Shown piece after piece: positions 8,481 to 16,788 of a stretch of DNA of 64,000 nt. The stretch is from Neoroseomonas soli. Its GTDB lineage: Bacteria; Pseudomonadota; Alphaproteobacteria; Acetobacterales; Acetobacteraceae. The notes below the pieces were generated by a model. The model searched no databases. It was not told where the DNA came from and saw only the letters and a program-made list of their open reading frames with translations. Made by a program: the position numbers and the translations under genes. How positions within the stretch are numbered: position 1 is the stretch's first letter; each line of letters opens with the position of its first letter. The DNA lies in contig NZ_JAAEDM010000002.1 of assembly GCF_018129065.1 (NCBI RefSeq), positions 97,102-161,101 on the forward strand. The letters run 5' to 3'.

Positions 8481-9202
8481 GGCGGTCTCCGGCCGTGTTG
8501 GTCGGAAGGCTCGCGCTGTCCCATCCCCCCGTCAACCATCGGCGCTACGACGGCGGGCACGGAGCCGGGGAGGAGGGCGATCTCGGTGAGGAACTTGCGC
8601 CGGAAGGCTTCCGCATAGCCGCCCGGCTCGGCCGCGAGCCGGAGGAAGCCGGTCACGACATTATCGCGCAGCCAGGCCTCCGCCTCGGTCACCAGCGCGA
8701 ACCGGTCCAATCCCTCGCGCACCTGATCGTTCGGGTCGAGCAGGAGGACGTTCACCGTGATGCGGTCGGCGGATGCGGCGCTGCGGACGGCCTCGATCGG
8801 GATCCGCGTCAGGCTCTCGACGCCGTCCGTCGAGACGTCGATCACCCGCAGTTGCGGTGTGCAGGGGGCGTCGCGGTGCGCCAGGCGCGCATGGTCGATC
8901 GCATGCCCGATCGCGGTTTGGCTCATGCGGTGCACGCGCCCCAGGCCGCGGACGGTGGCGGCGAAGCGCCGTGCCTCCGTCTCGTTGCGGATCAATGACC
9001 AGTCAACGCGCGTTGTGGCGCCGTAGCCGAACTCCCCGACCAGCACGGCAATTCCCTCGGAGGCCTCGATGAGGGCGATCACCTGCGGATCCTCGAAGGC
9101 CGCGGCGGTGCCGTCGCGCTGGATGGCGAAGTGGCGGTCGGAGATCGACCCCGATGCGTCGATCAGGAAGGCCACGGCGGCAAGACAGGCGGGCGGGAGC
9201 AT
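8477..9202 (-). CDS. DUF1194 domain (von Willebrand A-like) protein
   Basis: A 241-residue protein with a vWA-type MIDAS motif (AVAFLIDASGSIS) close to the N-terminus, a conserved IDVSTDGVES strand, and a C-terminal AFRRKFLTEIALL. The start is set by an excellent AAAGGAGGGGCACC site before ATG. The hydrophobic N-terminus flows straight into the MIDAS strand, so I see no separate signal peptide, unlike the paralogue at 48213, which has a Tat-type one. Function is unknown; vWA domains generally bind metal and protein partners. It overlaps the aminotransferase start by 4 nt. Confidence 0.82.
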   Translation of the reverse strand: MLPPACLAAVAFLIDASGSISDRHFAIQRDGTAAAFEDPQVIALIEASEGIAVLVGEFGYGATTRVDWSLIRNETEARRFAATVRGLGRVHRMSQTAIGHAIDHARLAHRDAPCTPQLRVIDVSTDGVESLTRIPIEAVRSAASADRITVNVLLLDPNDQVREGLDRFALVTEAEAWLRDNVVTGFLRLAAEPGGYAEAFRRKFLTEIALLPGSVPAVVAPMVDGGMGQREPSDQHGRRPP

Positions 9203-9404
9203 GGTGCCCCTCCTTTCCGGGGGCGGTCGGCAGCCAATCACCCCGGGTGGGAAAGATCGCGTCGAGATCGGAACATAATCCATTCCGGACCCGTCAGGGC
9301 GGCTTCCGTGGGGCGCTTTCCTGAACGTCAGGTGCGGCTTCACGCAATCCCCCGGTCGCCTGGCCCCGATTGACGTTCCGGGCGCCTCCGCGTCCCATGC
9401 GCGG
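9203..9404. promoter_or_regulatory. Divergent intergenic region
   Basis: About 200 bp between the DUF1194 gene (minus) and the flavin dehydrogenase operon (plus), presumably holding both promoters. A short palindrome CCTGAACGTCAGG lies at 9320-9332. I see no convincing paired -35/-10 boxes. Confidence 0.35.
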
Positions 9405-10526
9405 ATGCCTCCAAGGACCAGCGACGCGATCGTCATCGGCGGCGGCCTCGTCGGCGCCGCCATCGCCTGGGGCCTGCGCGGCCAGGGCCTGGAGACCGTG
9501 CTGCTGGACGAGGGCGACATCGCCTTCCGCGCCAGCCGCGGCAATTTCGGGCTGGTCTGGGTGCAGTCGAAGGGGCTGGGGGCGCCCTGGTACCAGCGCT
9601 GGACGCGGGGCTCGGCCGGGGAATGGCCGGCGCTGGCGGCCGATCTCGGCGCGCGCACGGGGCTCGACCTGGCGCTGCAGCAACCGGGGGGCGCGCATCT
9701 CTGCCTCAGCGAGCCGGAATTCGAGGACCGGGCCGCGAGGATGGCGCGGATGCAGTCGGAGGCCGGCAACCACGGCTTCGACTACCGCATGATCCGCGCC
9801 AAGGAACTGCGCGAGATGCTGCCGGGCCTCGGCCCGTCGGTCGTGGGCGCGTCCTGGACGCCGTATGACGGGCATGTGGGCCCGCTCGCGCTGCTGCAGG
9901 CGCTGCACCGCGCCTTCACCGAGGCGGGCGGTGCCTACATCCCGGATGCGCGCGTCACCGGCGGCACCGCCGCGCCGAACGACTTCCGCGTGGAGACCGC
10001 AGCAGGCGCCTTCGCCGCGCCGCGCATCGTGCTCGCGGCCGGGCTCGGCAATGCGGACCTCGCGCCGCGCTTCGGGCTGGACGCGCCCGTGCGCCCGCAG
10101 CGCGGGCAGATCCTGGTCACCGAGCGCGCGCGCACCATCCTGCCCATGCCGACCACCACCGTGCGGCAGACGGGGGAGGGCACGATCATGCTCGGCGACA
10201 GCATGGAGGAGGTCGGCTTCGACACCCGCCAGGCGCCGCCGGTCATGGCGCAGATCGCGCAGCGCGCCGTGCTGTCCTTTCCCTGGATCGCGGAACTCAA
10301 CATCGTCCGCGCCTGGTCGGCGCTGCGTGTCATGGCGCCCGACGGCCTGCCGATCTACGACCAGTCGGACCGTTACCCCGGCGCCTTCATCGCCAATTGC
10401 CATTCCGGCGTGACGCTGGCCGGGGCGCATGCGCGGCTGCTCGCGCCGATGATCGTGCAAGGATCCCTCGACCCTGTCCTCGCTCCCTTCTCAGCGAAGC
10501 GATTCGATGTTCCGCACGCGGCCTGA
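9405..10526 (+). CDS. FAD-dependent oxidoreductase, HcnC/opine oxidase subunit B-like
   Basis: A 373-residue DAO-fold flavoprotein with the N-terminal dinucleotide motif VIGGGLVGAAIAWGLRGQG and the C-terminal FAD region ANCHSGVTLAGAHARL. Its 3' end overlaps a small [2Fe-2S] gene by 20 nt. That gene overlaps an FAD/NAD(P) oxidoreductase, giving the three-subunit arrangement of hydrogen cyanide synthase, nopaline/octopine oxidases and dye-linked L-proline dehydrogenases. In such complexes this subunit carries the substrate site and oxidises an amino or imino acid. The ribosome binding site before the ATG is weak. HCN synthase itself is unlikely in this catabolic setting, but substrate cannot be assigned. 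Confidence 0.83.
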   Translation: MPPRTSDAIVIGGGLVGAAIAWGLRGQGLETVLLDEGDIAFRASRGNFGLVWVQSKGLGAPWYQRWTRGSAGEWPALAADLGARTGLDLALQQPGGAHLCLSEPEFEDRAARMARMQSEAGNHGFDYRMIRAKELREMLPGLGPSVVGASWTPYDGHVGPLALLQALHRAFTEAGGAYIPDARVTGGTAAPNDFRVETAAGAFAAPRIVLAAGLGNADLAPRFGLDAPVRPQRGQILVTERARTILPMPTTTVRQTGEGTIMLGDSMEEVGFDTRQAPPVMAQIAQRAVLSFPWIAELNIVRAWSALRVMAPDGLPIYDQSDRYPGAFIANCHSGVTLAGAHARLLAPMIVQGSLDPVLAPFSAKRFDVPHAA

Positions 10527-10803
10527 TGCTCGCCCCGCCACGGTGGAGGTGCTGGTCGAAGGCACCCCCGTGCTGGTCCCCGAGGGCGCATCGGCCGCGG
10601 TGGCCGTGCTGCTCGCCGGGCTGTCCGCCATCCGCGAGATGCCCGTCACCGGCAGCCCGCGAGGCCCGCTCTGCCTGATGGGCGTCTGCTTCGATTGTCT
10701 CGCCGAGATCGACGGCGTGCCCAATCGCCAAGCCTGCATGGTGCCGGTGGCGCCGGGGATGCGCATCGCCCGCCAGCGCGGCGCGCGCGAGGCACGGCCA
10801 TGA
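10507..10803 (+). CDS. [2Fe-2S]-binding small subunit, HcnA-like
   Basis: A 98-residue ferredoxin-like protein with four cysteines in the pattern C-x4-C-x2-C-x(11)-C (CLMGVCFDCLAEIDGVPNRQ, then AC), as in the small subunits of HCN synthase and opine oxidases and the N-terminal domain of heterotetrameric sarcosine oxidase alpha subunit. It overlaps the gene before it by 20 nt and the next by 4 nt (ATGA), so the three subunits should be translated in balance. Its likely role is electron transfer between the two flavoprotein subunits. Confidence 0.88.
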   Translation: MFRTRPDARPATVEVLVEGTPVLVPEGASAAVAVLLAGLSAIREMPVTGSPRGPLCLMGVCFDCLAEIDGVPNRQACMVPVAPGMRIARQRGAREARP

Positions 10804-12179
10804 CCGACTTCGACGTCGCCATCATCGGCGCCGGCCCGGCGGGCATGGCTGCGGCGGTGGAAGCACGCTCCCGGGGCCTCTCGGTGCTGGTGGTGGACGA
10901 GAATGCGGCGCCCGGTGGCCAGGTCTTCCGCGCCGCCGAGGCCGCTGCCCAGGATCCGGCAGTCGGGCCGGCGATCGCTCCCGGCCTGCCCCTTGTCGCC
11001 GCCTTTCGTGGATCCGGCGCGACCTACCGCCCGGCGACGACGCTGTGGCACCTGGACGCCGATGAAGGCGCGCTGTCCCTCGCGGCGCATGGCCGCGCCG
11101 AGGACGTCACGGCCAGCCGGGTGATCCTGGCGACCGGCGCGCAGGAACGACCGGTGCCCATCCCGGGCTGGACGCTGCCCGGCGTGATGACCGCCGGAGC
11201 GGCGCAGATCCTGCTCAAGACCGCCGGCGTGGTGCCGTCAGGGGCCGTGGTGCTGGCAGGGCAGGGGCCCCTGGTGTGGCTGCTCGCCGTGCAACTCGCC
11301 CGCGCCGGCGTGGCGTCGCTGGTGCTCGAGACGCGCACGACATCGCTGGCCGCGGCGCTGGCCAGGGCCGGTGGCGGGGTCTGGGCCGGGCGCCGGCTGC
11401 TCGCCAAGGGCCTGGCGCTGATGGCCGGGGCGCGGCGCCGGGGCGTGCGCGTCGTCACCGGCATCCGCGGCCCGCGCGCGGAAGGCGAGGGCCGCGTGCA
11501 GCGCGTCGCCTGGGAGGGCGGCAGCGCCCCCTGCGACACCCTGCTGCTGCATGAGGGGGTGATCCCCTCGACCCATGTCTCCCGTGCCATCGGCCTGGAA
11601 CACGAGTGGGACGCGACGCAGGCCTGCTGGCGGCCGGTGGCCGATGCCTTCGGTGGCTCCTCCCATCCGCGCATCGCAGTGGCGGGCGACGGGGCCGGGA
11701 TCGGAGGCTGGGAAGCAGCGGTGGCGGCGGGCCGCCTTGCCGCGCTGGATGCCGCGCGCCGGCTGGGCGCGCTGGCCGAGGACGCCTTCGCCGCCCGCAC
11801 CGCCACTTTGCTCGCGGTGCGGGCGGCCGCGCTGTCGCCAAGGGGCTTCCTCGATGCGCTCTACGCCCCGCCCGCCGCGGTGCTGGCACCGGCGGACGAC
11901 GTCATCGCCTGCCGGTGCGAGGAAGTGACCGCCGGCGCCGTCCGCCGGGCGGCGCGGCTCGGGGCGACCGGGCCGAACCAGCTCAAGGCCTATCTCCGCT
12001 GCGGCATGGGGCCGTGCCAGGGGCGGCTCTGCGCGCCCACCGTCGCCGCGCTGATCGCCGAGGCGCGCGGATTGGCGCCCGGCGAGGTGGCGCCCCTGCG
12101 CCCGCGCGCGCCTTACAAGCCGGTGACGGTGGGAATGCTCGCCGGTGGTGCGGAAACGCTGCAACAGGGCGGGAAATAA
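10800..12179 (+). CDS. NAD(P)/FAD oxidoreductase with BFD-like [2Fe-2S] domain, HcnB/OoxA-like
   Basis: A 459-residue protein. The N-terminal FAD motif is VAIIGAGPAGMAAAVEARSRG and a second nucleotide motif lies around VLAGQGPLVWLLAVQLA. The C-terminus has a bacterioferritin-ferredoxin-type cluster domain with CRCEEVT, then LRCGMGPCQGRLC, giving four cysteines as C-x-C ... C-x4-C (the last C is extra). This is the alpha subunit layout of HcnB and of octopine/nopaline oxidases. The start forms ATGA with the [2Fe-2S] gene. It probably receives electrons from the HcnC-like subunit and passes them to the respiratory chain. Confidence 0.87.
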   Translation: MTDFDVAIIGAGPAGMAAAVEARSRGLSVLVVDENAAPGGQVFRAAEAAAQDPAVGPAIAPGLPLVAAFRGSGATYRPATTLWHLDADEGALSLAAHGRAEDVTASRVILATGAQERPVPIPGWTLPGVMTAGAAQILLKTAGVVPSGAVVLAGQGPLVWLLAVQLARAGVASLVLETRTTSLAAALARAGGGVWAGRRLLAKGLALMAGARRRGVRVVTGIRGPRAEGEGRVQRVAWEGGSAPCDTLLLHEGVIPSTHVSRAIGLEHEWDATQACWRPVADAFGGSSHPRIAVAGDGAGIGGWEAAVAAGRLAALDAARRLGALAEDAFAARTATLLAVRAAALSPRGFLDALYAPPAAVLAPADDVIACRCEEVTAGAVRRAARLGATGPNQLKAYLRCGMGPCQGRLCAPTVAALIAEARGLAPGEVAPLRPRAPYKPVTVGMLAGGAETLQQGGK

Positions 12180-12237
12180 CGCTGCGGCGGGGAATCCTAT
12201 TCTTGGCTTTTTCACAAGTGCCGCTTACCAGAAACAT

Positions 12238-13794
12238 ATGCGCGTCGCTCTTGTCCTGACAGTCCTTGCCGTTTCCACGCTCGTTCCGCCGCCGGCCCTG
12301 GCGCAGGGGGCGGGAACGGCCGCACCGGCCTCGGCCGTCGAGGCAGCGTCCCCAGCCGCCATTGCGCGGCTTGCGGAGCGACTGGCACGCCTTGCCGAGG
12401 ACGGGCTCGACCCACGGCACTACCCCATCCCGCCGGCCGAACTGGCGTCGTCGGACCCGGGTCGTCACCGGGCGGAGACGATGCGCGCGGCGCAAGCGGC
12501 GCTCGCGGACCTGCTGCTGGGGCGCGTCGCGTCGCTGCGCGGGCGGGTGGACCTGCGGCGCGATCCGGCCGCGGTGAACCTCGCGGGCTGGATGTCCGAT
12601 CTCGGCACCGCGCGCGAGCCGGCCGAGGTGATCGAACGCGCCTCCAACCTGCCGCCCGACGCGGCGGCGCTGAAGGCGGAACTGGCGCGCTACCGGGCGC
12701 TGGCCGCGGCGGGCGGCTGGCCGCGCATCACCGGCGACACCCGGCGCACGCTGGAGCCCGGCAGCACCGATGCCGCGCGCGTGCCGGCGTTGCGCGCCCG
12801 CATGGCGTTCATCGACCCGGCCGTGGCCCATGGCGCGGCGGCGGACAGCCCGGTTTACGATGAGCGGCTGCTCGCCGCGGTGCGGCACTTCCAGGCCGAG
12901 GAAGGGCTCGAGACCGATGGCCGGGTCGGCGCCATCACCTGGACGGCCCTGAACACCTCGGTCGAGGAGAAGATCCTCCAACTGCGCGTCGCCCTCGACA
13001 TGCGTCGCGGGCAGCCCGCACGCAGCACGGAGCGGCGGATCGAGGTCAATATCCCCCACTATCGCCTCCGGTTGCTCGAAGGTGACCGGGTGGTACGGGA
13101 CATGGCGGTCATCGTCGGGCGCCGGGACCGGCAGACGCCGATGCTCAACGTCCGCATGACCACGGTGCAGTTCAATCCGCCCTGGGGCGTGCCGGAGCGC
13201 AATGCGCGGGAAGACCTGCTGCCCCGCTTCCGCCGCGACCCGGCGGCGATGCAGGCGCGTGGGTTCCGCCTCTACCAGCGCCTGGACGGCGAGGTGGTCG
13301 AGGTCGATCCCACAACCGTGGACTTCAGCGGCTACAGCCGCACGAACTTCCCTTACTTCGTCCGGCAGGATGCCGGCGACGCGAACGCCCTGGGTCGCAT
13401 CAAGTTCGTGATGCCGAACGGGGATGACATCTACATGCATGACACCCCGGACCGACATCTGTTCACCCGGGGCCAGCGGGCCTTCTCCTCGGGCTGCATC
13501 CGGCTCGAACGGCCCATGGAGTTGCTTGCCGAGGCGCTTTCGGGCACGACGGGCTGGGACAGGACGCAGGTGGATCGCGTCCTGGCCAGCCGCGCCACCC
13601 GGAGTGCGCCCCTCGCGCGTTCCATCCCGGTGCGGCTGCACTACACGACCGTCATCGTGGAAGGGGGCCGCGTCGCCATGCGACAGGACATCTACGGGCT
13701 TGATGCCGAATATGCGCGCGCGATGGATCGCGCGCAGAACCAGCGCCTGGCTTCGGCCGACGGGGGGGCTGGCCGCAACACCGGGACGCGCTGA
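12238..13794 (+). CDS. L,D-transpeptidase, YcbB/LdtD-like, exported
   Basis: A 518-residue protein. It has a signal peptide (MRVALVLTVLAVSTLVPPPA, then LAQ), an alpha-helical N-terminal domain, a peptidoglycan-binding motif around residues 205-240 (AVRHFQAEEGLETDGRVGAI), and a C-terminal YkuD catalytic domain. The catalytic site shows His401 in YMHDTP and Cys420 in AFSSGCIRLERP. Family knowledge: it makes 3-3 cross-links in peptidoglycan or attaches proteins to it. The start is ATG at 12238; an in-frame extension to 12145 would overlap the upstream gene and hide the signal peptide. It precedes the DUF882 gene by 3 nt. Confidence 0.9.
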   Translation: MRVALVLTVLAVSTLVPPPALAQGAGTAAPASAVEAASPAAIARLAERLARLAEDGLDPRHYPIPPAELASSDPGRHRAETMRAAQAALADLLLGRVASLRGRVDLRRDPAAVNLAGWMSDLGTAREPAEVIERASNLPPDAAALKAELARYRALAAAGGWPRITGDTRRTLEPGSTDAARVPALRARMAFIDPAVAHGAAADSPVYDERLLAAVRHFQAEEGLETDGRVGAITWTALNTSVEEKILQLRVALDMRRGQPARSTERRIEVNIPHYRLRLLEGDRVVRDMAVIVGRRDRQTPMLNVRMTTVQFNPPWGVPERNAREDLLPRFRRDPAAMQARGFRLYQRLDGEVVEVDPTTVDFSGYSRTNFPYFVRQDAGDANALGRIKFVMPNGDDIYMHDTPDRHLFTRGQRAFSSGCIRLERPMELLAEALSGTTGWDRTQVDRVLASRATRSAPLARSIPVRLHYTTVIVEGGRVAMRQDIYGLDAEYARAMDRAQNQRLASADGGAGRNTGTR

Positions 13795-13797
13795 GCC

Positions 13798-14385
13798 ATG
13801 GCGCGCCTGTTCCATCGTTTCGATTGCCCCTGCTGCGACCCGGTGGTGGCGCGGCGGCGGGAAGTGATCCGTGCCGGGTTGGGCGGGCTGCTGGCCCTCG
13901 CCGTGGCGCCCGCGACCGCGGCGGCGCAGGCCGCGGCGGGCGGTGTCCGCACCGTGCGCATCCGCCGGGTGCAGACGGGGGAAGCCTTCGAGGGCGTCTA
14001 TTGGCGGAATGGTCGTTACGACCGCGACGCCCTGCGGCGCCTGGACGTCGTCTTCCGCGATCCCTCCATGGACGAGACGACCCCCATGGACCCGCGTCTG
14101 TTCGACGTCCTGAACACGGTCGCTCGGCAACTCGATTCCGACGAGTTCTACGAGGTGATCAGCGGCTATCGCGCGCCGGAGACCAATGCCGCGCGGGCGA
14201 GCCAGTCGCGGCGCGTGTCGCGCGTGTCGCTGCACATGTCCGGCATGGCGGCCGATGTGCGCCTGCCCGGCCGGCAGTCCATGGGCATCGCGCGCATCGC
14301 GGCTGACATGCAGATCGGCGGCGTCGGCCTGTATCGCCGCGACGGCTTCGTCCACCTGGATTGCGGCCCCGCCCGCCGCTGGTAA
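13798..14385 (+). CDS. DUF882 / YcbK-like M15-type murein peptidase, Tat-type signal
   Basis: A 195-residue protein with the SGYRAPETN motif (residues 122-130). Putative zinc ligands are His146 and Asp153 (HMSGMAAD) and His186 (FVHLDCG), the arrangement of M15/VanY-type D,D-carboxypeptidases and MepK. The N-terminus has an unusual CPCC tetrad (residues 10-13), then ARRREVIRAGLGGLLALAVA, which looks like a twin-arginine signal. MepK cleaves 3-3 cross-links in E. coli, and this gene directly follows an L,D-transpeptidase that makes them, so a synthesis/cleavage pair is likely (inference). It is in an operon with that gene. Confidence 0.87.
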   Translation: MARLFHRFDCPCCDPVVARRREVIRAGLGGLLALAVAPATAAAQAAAGGVRTVRIRRVQTGEAFEGVYWRNGRYDRDALRRLDVVFRDPSMDETTPMDPRLFDVLNTVARQLDSDEFYEVISGYRAPETNAARASQSRRVSRVSLHMSGMAADVRLPGRQSMGIARIAADMQIGGVGLYRRDGFVHLDCGPARRW

Positions 14386-14441
14386 CGACCCCCAACGGAC
14401 CCCGGGTCCGGGGGGGGGCGGTGGCCCCCCGGTGGGGGAGC

Positions 14442-14463
14442 GCGAGGGGGCAAGCCCCCTCGC
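14442..14463. terminator. Hairpin between convergent DUF882 and mepA genes
   Basis: A 9-bp perfect stem GCGAGGGGG / CCCCCTCGC with loop CAAG, ending 2 nt before the mepA stop. It can serve transcripts from both sides. No long U-tract is present. Confidence 0.5.
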
Positions 14464-14465
14464 AG

Positions 14466-15302
14466 TCATCGCAATGCCAGGACTCCCGCACAAGCCGCCG
14501 GCATCTGCGGCGGCGGCCCCGGAGGCCGCGGCGTCGGCCGCCGTGCTTCCGGCGTCAGCCACCAGTCAAGGCTCGCGTCGCACCCATCCCCCGCCGGCGG
14601 CGGCGCGATGCCGCGACATTCCGGCTGCCCGTCCGGGCAGGGCAGGCGGATGTGCATGTGCGAATCATGCCCGCGCCAGGGCCGCACGCGCCGCAGCCAG
14701 GCTTCGCCCCGGTGCCGCCGACAGAGTTCCCGCTTGATCGCGTGGTTCACCAGCAGCCGGTCCAGCCCGCGCTGTTCCGCTGCGAGTCGGATCAGCGCCG
14801 CGTGACGATCGGTGAAGCGGGTGGGGTCCACGCCCGATTCGTCGGGCAGTACCAGGGACGCGACGCGCACATCTTCCCGCTGCGCCGACGGCAGCCGGGG
14901 CTTCGCGTTCACGTCCAGCCAGATGTCCGCGTCGATGCCCGTCTGATGGCTGGCGTGGCCGTAGGTCATCGGCCCGCCGCGCGGCTGGGAGAGGTCGCCG
15001 ATCCACAGGTCCGGGAATCCGCGGGCTCGCGCAACCGCGGCGAAGTCCTGCACCCAGGCGACCATCGCCGGGTGCCCCCAGTGGCGGTTGCGGGAGACGC
15101 GCACCGCCTGCCAGCCCGGCCCTTCGCCGGGCAGTTGCACGGCGCCGGCAATGCATCCGAGGCCCGTGCCGCCGATGATCCGGGTCGGCCCCGGGGCCGG
15201 CAGCGCGACCGCGCCCCAGCTTTCCGCGCGGGAGATACCCTGCGCCGCCACGACGCCCGGAAGCAGAAGCGCCATGAACGCGCCAAGCCATGCCTTGCCC
15301 AT
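14466..15302 (-). CDS. mepA: Penicillin-insensitive murein endopeptidase MepA
   Basis: A 278-residue secreted metallopeptidase. It has a signal peptide (MGKAWLGAFMALLLPGVVAA), the conserved ESWG near residues 27-30, and the zinc-site motif YGHASHQTGIDADIWL with His119-x6-Asp126. The C-terminal HDSHMHIRLPCP contains His215 and His217, and GC repeats of Cys are typical of the family. MepA hydrolyses D-Ala-mDAP cross-links in the periplasm. The Pro-rich tail (RRPTPRPPGPPPQ) is longer than in E. coli. It converges on the L,D-transpeptidase/DUF882 pair, making three wall-remodelling genes together. Confidence 0.92.
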   Translation of the reverse strand: MGKAWLGAFMALLLPGVVAAQGISRAESWGAVALPAPGPTRIIGGTGLGCIAGAVQLPGEGPGWQAVRVSRNRHWGHPAMVAWVQDFAAVARARGFPDLWIGDLSQPRGGPMTYGHASHQTGIDADIWLDVNAKPRLPSAQREDVRVASLVLPDESGVDPTRFTDRHAALIRLAAEQRGLDRLLVNHAIKRELCRRHRGEAWLRRVRPWRGHDSHMHIRLPCPDGQPECRGIAPPPAGDGCDASLDWWLTPEARRPTPRPPGPPPQMPAACAGVLALR

Positions 15303-15311
15303 GCCCGATTG

Positions 15312-15340
15312 CTAGAGCAGATCGGCATGGGTTGAAATGA
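15312..15340. repeat. REP-like fragment sharing CTAGAGCAGATC with the 48-kb repeat
   Basis: CTAGAGCAGATC at 15312-15323 is identical to the beginning of the longer imperfect palindrome at 47991 and continues GGCATGGGTTGAAATGA. It lies between mepA and galE. It looks like a half copy of a dispersed intergenic palindrome. Confidence 0.4.
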
Positions 15341-15373
15341 CCGCCGCGGCGCCGCGCGCGAAGGAGGACGCAC

Positions 15374-16369
15374 TTGCCCCGATATCTCGTGACCGGCGGC
15401 GCCGGCTTCGTCGGCAGCCATGCGGTGCTCGCCCTGCTCGACCGCGGGCATGAGGTGGTCGTGCTCGACAATCTCTCGCAGGGGCATCGCGCCGCCGTCC
15501 CGGCAGCGGCGACGCTGGTGGAGGCGGACCTCGCCGATGCGAAGCGCGTGGCGGAGGTCTTCGCCTCCTGGCGCTTCGACGCGGTGCTGCACTTCGCGGC
15601 GCTGTCGCTCGTCGGCGCGTCGATGCGCGAGCCGCTGCACTATCTCGCGGAGAATGTCGGCCATTCGCTGCGCCTGGCCGAGGTCGCGATCAAGGCGGGC
15701 TGCCTGCGCTTCGTCCTGTCCTCCACCGCCGCGCTGTTCGGTGAGCCGGACCGCGTGCCGATCGACGAGGACTGCCGCATCGCGCCCTCCAACCCCTATG
15801 GCGACAGCAAGCGGATGGTGGAGGAGGGGCTCGCCTGGGCGGAGCGCATCCATGGCCTGCGCTACGCCGCGCTCCGTTATTTCAACGCGGCCGGGTCCGA
15901 TCCGGCCGGGCGCGCGGGCGAGGACCACGACCCCGAGACGCATCTCGTGCCGCTCGCCATCGATGCCGCCCTCGGCCGCCGTCCGGCGTTGACGGTGTTC
16001 GGCGACGACTACGCTACGCCGGACGGCACCTGCATCCGGGACTACGTGCATGTGAGCGACCTCGCCGAGGCGCACCTCGCCGCGCTGCGGCGGCTCGAGA
16101 CGCATGGCTCCTGCCGCTACAACATCGGCAGCGGGACGGGCGCCTCGGTGAAGGAGGTGATCGGCGCGGTGGAGCGCGTCGGCGGCCGCCAGGTGCCGCA
16201 CAGCATCGGGCCGCGCCGCGCGGGCGATCCGGCGGTGCTGGTGGCGGCCTCCGACCGCTTGCGCGCCGAGACGGGCTGGACGCCGAAGCTCGGTGCGCTG
16301 GACGACATCGTCCGCACCGCCTGGGCCTGGCGCGAGGCGCATCCGAAGGGCTACGGCGACCGCGGCTGA
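15374..16369 (+). CDS. galE: UDP-glucose 4-epimerase
   Basis: A 331-residue extended SDR. The NAD motif TGGAGFVGSHAVLALLDRGH is at the N-terminus. Catalytic residues are in SSTAALFG (Ser/Thr) and NPYGDSK (Tyr-x3-Lys). ALRYFNAAGSDP, EDHDPETHL and GTCIRDYVHV are classical GalE signatures. The TTG start is supported by AAGGAGGACGCAC immediately upstream; no ATG gives a complete Rossmann strand. It interconverts UDP-glucose and UDP-galactose for exopolysaccharide or LPS synthesis in the cytoplasm. It is apparently monocistronic, bounded by inverted repeats downstream. Confidence 0.93.
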   Translation: MPRYLVTGGAGFVGSHAVLALLDRGHEVVVLDNLSQGHRAAVPAAATLVEADLADAKRVAEVFASWRFDAVLHFAALSLVGASMREPLHYLAENVGHSLRLAEVAIKAGCLRFVLSSTAALFGEPDRVPIDEDCRIAPSNPYGDSKRMVEEGLAWAERIHGLRYAALRYFNAAGSDPAGRAGEDHDPETHLVPLAIDAALGRRPALTVFGDDYATPDGTCIRDYVHVSDLAEAHLAALRRLETHGSCRYNIGSGTGASVKEVIGAVERVGGRQVPHSIGPRRAGDPAVLVAASDRLRAETGWTPKLGALDDIVRTAWAWREAHPKGYGDRG

Positions 16370-16377
16370 ACCCGTCG

Positions 16378-16427
16378 CCTGCGCGGCATGATCCTGCGCA
16401 GGAGCCTTCGGCCGGACATGACCGGCC
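16378..16427. terminator. Two inverted repeats between convergent galE and the T1SS cluster
   Basis: CCTGCGC...GCGCAGG (16378-16402) and GGCCGG-ACATGA-CCGGCC (16410-16427) are consecutive hairpins in the 120-bp gap after galE. They probably act as bidirectional termination signals; no U-tract is present. Confidence 0.4.
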
Positions 16428-16489
16428 CGAGGGCGGTCACCCCGCGAACCGAACCGCGTTCGGCCCGCGGCCGCTTTCGTATCCGGGCG

Positions 16490-16771
16490 TCAGCTCTGGA
16501 AGCGGAAGGCCCCGGTCGTGGAATCGGCGTCGGCCGGCTGCACCGCCTGCTGCTGCTGGACCTGGGCGCGGACGCGATCCTCGATCTGCTTGAGCAGGTT
16601 GCCCATGCCGTTCACCAGCGCGGGCAGCTGCGTCACGGGCACGCAGAGCGTCGCGCAGGGGATCGCCTTGCCGTCGCTGCCGGTCGTGGCGAGCGTGATG
16701 CGGGCGACGCCGTGCGCGACCTGTGCCTCGATCACGCCGTCCGCGAAGACGGTGGGGCGGCTGTCGGCCAT
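16490..16771 (-). CDS. Small conserved hypothetical protein linked to type I secretion genes
   Basis: A 93-residue soluble protein beginning MADSRPTVFADGVIEAQVAH. Its first 55 residues look like beta-strands (GVARITLATTGSDGKAIPCA) and are followed by a helix (LPALVNGMGNLLKQIEDRVR) and a Gln-rich tail. I recognise no named domain. It lies 17 nt downstream of the HlyD-type adaptor gene on the same strand and is probably the third gene of that operon. A role in secretion or as a regulator of the complex is speculation. Confidence 0.68.
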   Translation of the reverse strand: MADSRPTVFADGVIEAQVAHGVARITLATTGSDGKAIPCATLCVPVTQLPALVNGMGNLLKQIEDRVRAQVQQQQAVQPADADSTTGAFRFQS

Positions 16772-16788
16772 GTCTGGTATCCCTTGTC

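Noticed and set aside
9370..9404. TTGACG at 9370 as the -35 of the flavin oxidase operon
   Set aside because: It is only about 30 nt from the start codon, leaving no room for a -10 and leader unless the start is wrong.
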